A DNA stretch of 64,000 nt from Sediminicoccus rosea. Lineage in GTDB: Bacteria > Pseudomonadota > Alphaproteobacteria > Acetobacterales > Acetobacteraceae. The translations under genes and the position numbers were made by a program. Below, one piece after another: positions 58,467 through 64,000 of the stretch. The notes beneath the pieces are model-generated. The model had not been told where the DNA came from. It saw nothing but the letters and a program-made list of their open reading frames with translations, and ran no database searches. The stretch's first letter is position 1. The number at the start of each line of letters is the position of its first letter. The DNA lies in assembly GCF_033547095.1 (NCBI RefSeq), contig NZ_CP137852.1:4861001-4925000 (forward strand), in the 5' to 3' direction.

Positions 58467-59404
58467 AGGTCACGATCTTCGGCGCCGGCGCCATCGGCAG
58501 CCATGTCGCCGCGCGCCTCGCTTCGCGCGGGCGGTCCGAGGTCAGCGTCATCGCGCGCGGTCCGCAGCTGGAGGCGATCCGCGCGCGCGGCATCACCGTC
58601 GAGGCGCCGGACGCCACCTTCACCGCGCATCCCCGGGCCGAGCAGGACCCCGCCGCGCTCGGCCCGCAGGATGCGGTGATCGTTACCGTGAAGGCGCCCG
58701 CCGTGACCGGCGTGGCGGAGGCCATCGGCCCGCTGCTGGGGCCCGAGACGCCGGTCGTCTTCGTCATCAACGGCATCCCCTGGTGGTGGGGCGAGAACCT
58801 CACGAGCCTCGATCCCGGCGGTGTGGCGCGGGCGCGCATCGGCCTGCCGCGCACCATCGGCGGCGTGGTCTGGTCCGCCTGCACCGTGACGGAACCCGGC
58901 GTGGTGCGGGTGCAGAGTGCCGCCAACCGCGTGATCTTCGGCGAGCTGGACAACCGCATGTCCCCGCGCCTCCAGGCGCTGGCGGACGCGCTGGAAGGCC
59001 CCGGCATGGGCGGCGTCGCCACCACCGACATCCGCACGGCGATCTGGACCAAGCTGCTCAACAACCTGACCAACGGCCCGATCTGCCTGCTGACGCGGCA
59101 GGACATGAAGACCACCTTCAGCGACCCGGCGGTGCTCGCCGCCGCCAAGGCCGTGATGCATGAGGGGCTGGCCATCGCCGCAGCCCTCGGCCACCCGGTG
59201 CCGGGCGACCCGGAGGCGCAGATCCTCCGCTCGGTCGCGCTCGCGCACAAACCCTCGATCCTGCAGGATCTGGAAGCCGGGCGGAGCCTGGAATTCGAGG
59301 CGCTGCTCAGCGTCCCGCTGCAATTGGCGCGCGAGGCGGGGGTTGCGACCCCCACCTTCGAATTGCTGGTCTCCCTCGCGCGCCAGGCGGCGCGCTTCGG
59401 GTGA
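58463..59404 (+). CDS. Ketopantoate reductase family oxidoreductase (PanE/ApbA-like)
   Basis: A 313-residue NADPH-dependent reductase. The Rossmann motif is IFGAGAIGSHVAARLASRG (residues 5-23). The reductase core has KAPAVTGVAEAI, VINGIPWWWG, and the catalytic lysine region TAIWTKLLNNLTNGPI near 196-211. It overlaps the creatininase-type gene by ATGA. True PanE makes pantoate; the operon context with two amidohydrolases and the TWWG-containing loop suggest a catabolic 2-oxo acid reductase instead. Confidence 0.83.
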   Translation: MKVTIFGAGAIGSHVAARLASRGRSEVSVIARGPQLEAIRARGITVEAPDATFTAHPRAEQDPAALGPQDAVIVTVKAPAVTGVAEAIGPLLGPETPVVFVINGIPWWWGENLTSLDPGGVARARIGLPRTIGGVVWSACTVTEPGVVRVQSAANRVIFGELDNRMSPRLQALADALEGPGMGGVATTDIRTAIWTKLLNNLTNGPICLLTRQDMKTTFSDPAVLAAAKAVMHEGLAIAAALGHPVPGDPEAQILRSVALAHKPSILQDLEAGRSLEFEALLSVPLQLAREAGVATPTFELLVSLARQAARFG

Positions 59405-59887
59405 TTACCGCGCCTTGACCGGCCGGTTCGCGTGGCTGTCCGCCGGCACGCCGCGCGCCAGCGACATGTGGCTGTGCACCGCGATCCAGGGCTCGGGGCC
59501 ATCCCCGGGCACGAGGATGAGCGTGGTGCGGCCCGGCCGGTCGAAGCGTGCGCCGTCCGGCGCATAGCCGGTCGAGGTGAAGGGCGCGATGGCGACGGCC
59601 ATCTTCCCGTCCGGACTGGCCAGAACGCGCGTCACGTCCAGCCGGAAGGTGAAGTCGGTCGTCTTGGGCCAGACCGATTCCCATTGCCGGTCGCGGAACA
59701 CCTCCAGCCCCTCGACGATGGGCTGGACCGTCCCGAAGGCGATGATGCGCGGGTGCCAGAACGGGTAGGCGCTGCGGTAGTCCACCTCGCGCACCGTGGC
59801 CGAGAAGCGCGCGAGCCAGTCCAGGATGGCGTCGCGGATGGCGGGCGGCGCCTCCGGCAGGGAGGGGGTGGGCAGGGCCGCTGTCAC
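59405..59887 (-). CDS. NTF2-like (SnoaL/YybH-type) protein
   Basis: A 160-residue cone-fold protein. The helix pair IRDAILDWLARFSATVREVDYRSAYPFWHPRIIAFG (17-52), the strand with VAIAPFTSTGYAPDG and the end WIAVHSHMSLARG fit DUF4440/YybH proteins. VHSHMS with two histidines may mark the active site of a hydrolase or lyase, but no reaction is established. It overlaps the upstream gene by ATGA (59884-59887), in a three-gene minus-strand unit with the kinase at 60390. Confidence 0.75.
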   Translation of the reverse strand: MTAALPTPSLPEAPPAIRDAILDWLARFSATVREVDYRSAYPFWHPRIIAFGTVQPIVEGLEVFRDRQWESVWPKTTDFTFRLDVTRVLASPDGKMAVAIAPFTSTGYAPDGARFDRPGRTTLILVPGDGPEPWIAVHSHMSLARGVPADSHANRPVKAR

Positions 59888-60378
59888 GGGCGGGCCCGGC
59901 GGGCGGGGGCGGGCCGGTTCAGCGCCGCGAGCGCGGCCTCGATTTCCGACTGCGCCTTGCCCCGGTCATTGGCGAAGAGGGCGGCCCGCGCGGCGGCGAT
60001 ATGGCCCACCGGCCCGGTCTGCACCGGCTGGCCCGCCTGGGCGGGGACGGTGCTGCGGGTCAGCAGGCGGGATTCCGCGCGCTCCAGGAATTCATTGGCC
60101 TGGCCGGCGCGGCCGGCGCGCAGCGCGGTGCCGGCCGCGCGAAGCTGCGCCGCCGCGTCATCCAGGCTCGCCGCATCGGCATCCGCCGCGTCCCGGCGCT
60201 GGGCCTGCACGCCCGGCGGCACATCCGGGTTGCGGCGCTGGCGCTGCAATTCCTGGATGGAGTCGGGCACCGTCGCCTGCGCCATCAGGTTGGGCGCCGG
60301 GTGGTTTTCCCCGTGATGGGCCAGGGCCGGCACGGAGACGGCCAGCAGCAGCGCGGCGGCCAGCGGGAGATGACGCAT
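59884..60378 (-). CDS. Small exported helical protein of unknown function
   Basis: A 164-residue protein with a signal peptide (RHLPLAAALLLAVSVPALA) cleaved before HHGENH, a His-rich start that might bind metal. The rest is helical and rich in Ala, Arg and Gln, with ANEFLERAESRLL and KAQSEIEAALAAL repeats resembling short TPR-like or coiled-coil helices. I do not recognise a family. It lies 11 bp after the kinase gene and overlaps the NTF2-like gene. Confidence 0.6.
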   Translation of the reverse strand: MRHLPLAAALLLAVSVPALAHHGENHPAPNLMAQATVPDSIQELQRQRRNPDVPPGVQAQRRDAADADAASLDDAAAQLRAAGTALRAGRAGQANEFLERAESRLLTRSTVPAQAGQPVQTGPVGHIAAARAALFANDRGKAQSEIEAALAALNRPAPARRARP

Positions 60379-60389
60379 GGGTGAAGTTC

Positions 60390-61367
60390 CTATCCGACAA
60401 GCGCCTTGAGATCGGCCTGCGGGCGGGCCCCGTAATGGCTGATCACTTCGGCGGCGGCGATGCTGCCCCAACGCCCGGCCTCGGCCAAGGGCTTGCCCAT
60501 GGTCCAGGCGGCAAGGAAGCCGGCGGCATAGGCGTCGCCCGCGCCGGTCGTGTCCACCACCGTGGTCGGCTGCGCCGGCACCACATGGCGCTGCCCGCCC
60601 GAGAGGATGACGGAGCCGTGCTCGCTGCGCGTCAGCGCCGCGATCTCGACATCCTGCGCCACGCGCTTCGCCGCGACCTCGAAGTCATCGGTCTCGTAGA
60701 GCGCCAGGATCTCGGCCTCATTGGCGAAGAGGATGTCGCATTCCTCGGCCACGAAGGCGCGGAAGGCGTCGCGGTGGCGGCCGACGCAGAAGGGGTCGGA
60801 GAGGGTCAGCGCCACCTTGCGGCCGGCGGCATGGGCGGCCTTGGCCGCGGCGCGGAAGGCGGCCTGGGCGGCCGGCGGGTCGAAGAGATAGCCCTCGAGA
60901 TAGACCACCTTGGCACGCGCGACCTCGGCCGCATCCACATCCGCGGGCCCGAAGGTCACGCAGGCGCCGAGGAAGGTGTTCATGGTGCGCTGGCCGTCCG
61001 GCGTCACCAGGATGAGGCAGCGCGCGGTGGGCGCGCCGGACGCGAGCGGCGCGGTCGGGAAATGCACGCCCGCCGCCTTGATGTCGTGCGCGAAGACCTG
61101 GCCCAGCTGGTCGGCCGCGACCTTGCCGAGGAAGCCGACGCGGGCGCCCAGGGCGGCCGCCACCGCGCAGGTGTTGGCGGCCGAGCCGCCCGAGCTTTCC
61201 ACGCCCGCCGGCATGGCGGCGTAGAGGGCCTCGGCCTGGGCGGTGTCGATCAGCTGCATCCCCCCCTTGGGCAGGCCACGCCCGGCCAGGAAGGCGTCAT
61301 CAGTGGGGGCCAGGACGTCCACGATGGCATTGCCGATGCCGAGGATGTCGAGGGAGGTGAGGCTCAT
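60390..61367 (-). CDS. PfkB-family carbohydrate kinase, adenosine kinase-like
   Basis: A 325-residue cytoplasmic kinase. It begins LDILGIGNAIVDVLAPTDD, then GGMQLID and SSGGSAANTCAVAAALGARVGFLGKVAAD, the PfkB signature 1 region. The catalytic Asp and anion hole are in VVDTTGAGDAYAAGFLAAW (about 280-298), signature 2. This subgroup is usually annotated as adenosine kinase in alphaproteobacteria; ribokinase-type substrates cannot be excluded. It is divergent from the bactofilin gene. Confidence 0.85.
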   Translation of the reverse strand: MSLTSLDILGIGNAIVDVLAPTDDAFLAGRGLPKGGMQLIDTAQAEALYAAMPAGVESSGGSAANTCAVAAALGARVGFLGKVAADQLGQVFAHDIKAAGVHFPTAPLASGAPTARCLILVTPDGQRTMNTFLGACVTFGPADVDAAEVARAKVVYLEGYLFDPPAAQAAFRAAAKAAHAAGRKVALTLSDPFCVGRHRDAFRAFVAEECDILFANEAEILALYETDDFEVAAKRVAQDVEIAALTRSEHGSVILSGGQRHVVPAQPTTVVDTTGAGDAYAAGFLAAWTMGKPLAEAGRWGSIAAAEVISHYGARPQADLKALVG

Positions 61368-61457
61368 GCGGGCTGTCTTCCTGGTGAAGCGGAGCCCCCC
61401 GGGTAGCCTCCCGCTCCGGGAAATGCAAAGCAGGGCCGGAATCTTCACAGACGGACG

Positions 61458-61485
61458 TTGCCCGGCCACGGCGGCGCGTTATACA
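61458..61485 (+). promoter_or_regulatory. Candidate sigma-70 promoter of the bactofilin gene
   Basis: A -35 TTGCCC (61458-61463) and a -10 TATACA (61480-61485), spacer 16 bp, lie 35 bp before the bactofilin ATG. A GAAGGA ribosome site follows at 61507-61512. Confidence 0.5.
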
Positions 61486-61520
61486 CCCCGTCTTCGCTCG
61501 GATATTGAAGGAACGCCTGC

Positions 61521-62078
61521 ATGTCGATCTTCGGTCGCAAAAAGGATGACACCCCCGACTCCAACCAGGAGGGGACGAACGGGCCCGCGCAGCGCGATTC
61601 GGAACTGACGATGCCGAGCTACCGCGCCCCTGCCGCCAACAGCGCGCCCATGGGCCTGCCGCCCAAGCCCAGCAACGCCCCGGTCCGCCCCGGCGTGCCG
61701 GCCCCGGCCGCCATGCCGGCCCGTGGCGGCCCGGTGACGACCAACGCGAATGAGCGCCGGACGCTCATCGTCGGCCGTGGCATCAGCCTCCAGGGCACGG
61801 TCGCCGATGCCGAGCGCCTCGTCGTCGAGGGCACGGTCGAGAGCCAGATGATCCAGGCGGCCGAGCTCTCGGTGGCGCAGACCGGCGTGTTCCGCGGCGA
61901 AGTCCAGGTCGAGGACGCCGAGATCGCCGGCCTGTTCGACGGCACGGTCACCGCGCGCGGCAACCTGATCGTCCGCGCCACCGGCAAGATCAAGGGCATG
62001 GCGCGCTACAAGAAGCTCTCGGTCGAAGAAGGTGGGCAGATCGTCGGCAGCATGGAAATGCTGCAAGGCGAAGGCTGA
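61521..62078 (+). CDS. Bactofilin (polymer-forming cytoskeletal protein)
   Basis: A 185-residue protein. An unstructured Pro/Ala-rich N-terminus (residues 1-80) precedes a beta-helical bactofilin domain (about 82-180) with regular repeats such as GRGISLQGTVADAERLVVEGTVES and GVFRGEVQVEDAEIAGLFDGTVTARGNLIVRATGKIKG. Bactofilins assemble without nucleotide into filaments or patches that place cell-wall or surface enzymes, for example in stalk or shape control. No M23 peptidase gene, a frequent partner, is adjacent. A terminator follows. Confidence 0.92.
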   Translation: MSIFGRKKDDTPDSNQEGTNGPAQRDSELTMPSYRAPAANSAPMGLPPKPSNAPVRPGVPAPAAMPARGGPVTTNANERRTLIVGRGISLQGTVADAERLVVEGTVESQMIQAAELSVAQTGVFRGEVQVEDAEIAGLFDGTVTARGNLIVRATGKIKGMARYKKLSVEEGGQIVGSMEMLQGEG

Positions 62079-62090
62079 ACCACTTCCTGC

Positions 62091-62113
62091 CCCGCCGCCC
62101 CCGCGGCGGGTTT
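62091..62113 (+). terminator. Rho-independent terminator of the bactofilin gene
   Basis: A perfect 8-bp stem, CCCGCCGC, loop CCCC, GCGGCGGG, followed by TTT, 12 bp after the stop. The T run is short. Confidence 0.7.
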
Positions 62114-62152
62114 CCCTGACTTCAGGACACCCCCCGCTCAGGACCCTCGGGC

Positions 62153-62653
62153 ATGGCGCGCCGCCTGATCCTATCCCTCTTCGCGCTCTCCGCCTGCACC
62201 GGCGGGCCGGAGCGGGAGCGGGAGGCCGCCGAGGCCATCCTGGACTCGCACCGCGCCAGCCTCCAGGCGCTCGGCGCCCCAGCCCCCGCATCCCGGCCGC
62301 GCGCGGCGCCCCTTCCCGTGGGGCATTCCCACGCCGCGGCCTCGCTCCTCGGCGCCTCGCCCGAGGCCGTGCGCGCCGCGTTGGGCGAACCCATGCTGCG
62401 CCGCACCGAAGGCCCGGCCCAGGTCTGGCTCTATTCCGGCGGCGGTTGCCAGCTCGACATCGTACTCTACGCCGGCGAGGCCGGGCCGCGCGTCGCCCAT
62501 GTGCAGGCGCGGGCCGGCGGCCTGGCCCAGCGCAGCGAGACCTCCTGCCTGCGCGACATCTCGGCCCAGGCGGCGAATCCGCGCCGTGCGGCCCCGCCCA
62601 GCATCCCCCCCGCGCCCGCCCCTCTCGCCGAGGAAGCCGGGTCGGACGCCTGA
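62153..62653 (+). CDS. Putative lipoprotein with BamE/SmpA-like segment
   Basis: A 166-residue exported protein. The signal sequence ARRLILSLFALSAC ends in a lipobox (LSAC), so Cys15 is probably lipidated. A linker is followed by ASLLGASPEAVRAALGEPMLRRTEGPAQVWLYSGGGCQLDIVLYAG (residues about 63-108), a pattern (G-x-S-x-x-x-V-x-x-x-LGxP ... WxY ... CxLxV) reminiscent of SmpA/BamE-like domains. The C-terminal tail is Pro-rich. Function not known. Confidence 0.65.
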   Translation: MARRLILSLFALSACTGGPEREREAAEAILDSHRASLQALGAPAPASRPRAAPLPVGHSHAAASLLGASPEAVRAALGEPMLRRTEGPAQVWLYSGGGCQLDIVLYAGEAGPRVAHVQARAGGLAQRSETSCLRDISAQAANPRRAAPPSIPPAPAPLAEEAGSDA

Positions 62654-62683
62654 CCCGGAGCCCATGAAAGGGAATCGGGCGCG

Positions 62684-63610
62684 ATGATCGCCTACCTCGA
62701 TGCCTTCGTCCCCGCCTTCGGCCTGCTGGCGCTCGGTGCGCTGCTCAAGCGCCGCCTGCTGCGCGAGGACGCCATCTGGGCCGGGATCGAGCGGCTGATC
62801 TTCTGGGTGCTGCTGCCCGCGCTGCTGGTCGCCGCCATCGGCTCGGTCAAGCTGGGCGAAGTGCCGGTCTTCGGCATGATGGCGGCGATCTGGACCGCCC
62901 TCGGCCTCGGCACCGCCGCCTCCCTGCTGATCGCCCGCGCCTTCCGCCAGCCCCATGCCTCGATGACGAGCGTGCTGATGGGCGGCATCCGCTTCAACAA
63001 CCTGATCGGCTTCGCCGTGGCGGGTGCGCTGTTCGGGGCGCCCGGCATCGCGCTCGGCGCCGTCGCCACCGGGCTGATCGTGCCCTTCGTGCAGTTCGTG
63101 ACCAACACGGCCTTCGCCGCGGGGGGCGGGCGGCGCTTCCAGCCCTGGCCGGTGCTGCGGCAGATCCTGATGAACCCGCTGATGCTGGCCTGCGTTGTCG
63201 GCTTCGCGGTGGCCTGGGCCGGCGGCCTGCCACCCGGGGTGAAGCCCCTGCTGGAGGCGCTGGGCCGCGCCTCGGTGGCGCTCGGTCTGCTCGCGGTGGG
63301 CGCCGCGCTCTCGGTCGGCGCCATGACGGACCGGCTGCCGCTGCAACTCGTCACCGCTGCGCTCAAGCTCATCGTCATGCCGGCGCTGACGCTCGCCTTC
63401 TGCCTCTGGCTGGGGCTGGAGCCGCTCTCCATCGCCATGGCGGTTCTGTTCATGGCGCTGCCCACCGCCGCCACCTCCTACGTCATGGCCCGCGCCATGG
63501 GGGGCGACGCGCCGCTGATGGCCGCCATCACCTCGACCGAGCATGTGCTGGCCATCGTCAGCCTGCCGCTCTGGCTGCTGCTGGTGAAGCACCTGACGGG
63601 GCTGGGCTGA
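62684..63610 (+). CDS. AEC-family (auxin efflux carrier-like) transporter
   Basis: A 308-residue inner-membrane protein with about ten hydrophobic helices in two five-helix halves. It starts IAYLDAFVPAFGLLALGALLKRRLL and has RFNNLIGFAVAGALFG and LLAVGAALSVGAM, with the C-terminal MALPTAATSYVMARAMGGDAPLMAAITSTEHVLAIVSLP, the most conserved segment of the AEC family. Bacterial members export or import malate, malonate and other carboxylates. It begins 30 bp after the lipoprotein gene. Confidence 0.88.
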   Translation: MIAYLDAFVPAFGLLALGALLKRRLLREDAIWAGIERLIFWVLLPALLVAAIGSVKLGEVPVFGMMAAIWTALGLGTAASLLIARAFRQPHASMTSVLMGGIRFNNLIGFAVAGALFGAPGIALGAVATGLIVPFVQFVTNTAFAAGGGRRFQPWPVLRQILMNPLMLACVVGFAVAWAGGLPPGVKPLLEALGRASVALGLLAVGAALSVGAMTDRLPLQLVTAALKLIVMPALTLAFCLWLGLEPLSIAMAVLFMALPTAATSYVMARAMGGDAPLMAAITSTEHVLAIVSLPLWLLLVKHLTGLG

Positions 63611-63683
63611 GGGCGGCCGGGCAACGCAATCTTCACGCCTCCGCCGCTAGGGAAGGTTGCGAGAAGAGGATCCGCCGCCGCCC

Positions 63684-64000
63684 ATGCCAAGCACCGCAAC
63701 CGCCCCCGCCCCTGCCCTTGCCGCAACCAGCGGCACCAGCCCCGGCCGCCCTCTGCCGGCGCCGCGCAAGGATCCCACGCTGCTCCATGCGCATGCCGCC
63801 ATGGCCTCCATGCTGGAGCATGGCCTGGCGCCCAGCCCGGCCAATTACCTCGTCTGGTTCAGCTTCCACAGCGATTCGGCCCCCGGCCTGCGCGCCGAGG
63901 TCGAGCGCCGGCTCGCCGCCCAGCCCCGCGTCACGCAGGAGATGATGGAGGAGCTGCATCTGCAATTCTTCACGGCCGACCACGAGGCGCTCTCCCTGCG
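63684..64000 (+). CDS. N-terminal fragment of a probable GGDEF-domain diguanylate cyclase
   Basis: The first 105 codons of a gene that leaves the window at the right edge. A low-complexity Ala/Pro start is followed by HAAMASMLEHGLAPSPANYLVWFSFHSDSAPGLRAEVERRLA, then a segment MEELHLQFFTADHEAL. This helical module (a helix with PxPxNYxVWYxYHSG) is what I know from the N-termini of many alphaproteobacterial diguanylate cyclases. The catalytic GGDEF motif would lie outside the window, so the call is tentative. AGAAGAGGA is a good ribosome site. Confidence 0.55.
   Translation, partial: MPSTATAPAPALAATSGTSPGRPLPAPRKDPTLLHAHAAMASMLEHGLAPSPANYLVWFSFHSDSAPGLRAEVERRLAAQPRVTQEMMEELHLQFFTADHEALSL

Overview
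The window is about 64 kb of very GC-rich DNA (roughly 70 % G+C by eye), packed with genes on both strands, with many ATGA/GTGA start-stop overlaps. The gene content (PhoU/PhoB, SecB, bactofilin, HemN, several tripartite-tricarboxylate 'Bug' binding proteins, TctABC) fits an alphaproteobacterium, most likely an Acetobacteraceae member of the Roseomonas type. That placement is inferred from gene content and base composition, not from a marker gene. I saw no tRNA, rRNA, insertion sequence, phage gene or CRISPR array.

Layout. 1-1619: tail of the phosphate regulon (pstB end, phoU, phoB). 1757-9971: metabolic genes including a ThDP enzyme, fdhD, a flavin monooxygenase with a Bug binding protein, mobA, a quinone oxidoreductase and a second Bug protein. 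10032-12509: a class III CoA-transferase and a TTC38-like TPR protein. 12685-17667: an export module for capsule-like polysaccharide (lipoprotein, KpsM, KpsT, KpsE, KpsD types). 17879-22192: an RND efflux adaptor and pump. 22222-22737: a 119-bp tandem repeat array. 22727-23909: DUF2889 protein and secB. 24068-27558: a three-gene glycan operon (aminotransferase, two glycosyltransferases) behind an AT-rich leader. 28101-28372: three spaced copies of the same repeat family. 28378-32351: RraA-like protein, outer-membrane porin, AlkA-type glycosylase, aminotransferase.

32350-37640 looks like one catabolic regulon: extradiol-type dioxygenase, NTF2-like protein, GntR/FCD regulator, alpha/beta hydrolase, Ldh-type dehydrogenase and a Bug binding protein. 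Three copies of a 32-bp element stand in front of its three transcription units, and the GntR regulator sits in the middle. 37639-45210 encodes a 2523-residue secreted Ca-binding protein (cadherin-like, FG-GAP/VCBS, RTX). Its upstream region carries five ATGCAT-like hexamers exactly 10 bp apart, next to a helix-turn-helix protein gene.

46444-52275: dihydropyrimidinase, hemN, a YcbL-type metallo-hydrolase and an EnvZ/OmpR-type two-component system with a likely autoregulatory site. 52333-59404: an SDR protein, tctABC and a divergent amidohydrolase operon (M20, creatininase, ketopantoate reductase families). 59405-64000: NTF2-like protein, small periplasmic protein, adenosine-kinase-like PfkB protein, bactofilin, lipoprotein, AEC transporter and the start of a probable diguanylate cyclase.

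The strongest leads for something undescribed are the 32-bp operator regulon, the helically phased ATGCAT array, and the multi-hairpin repeat family that sits next to stop codons.
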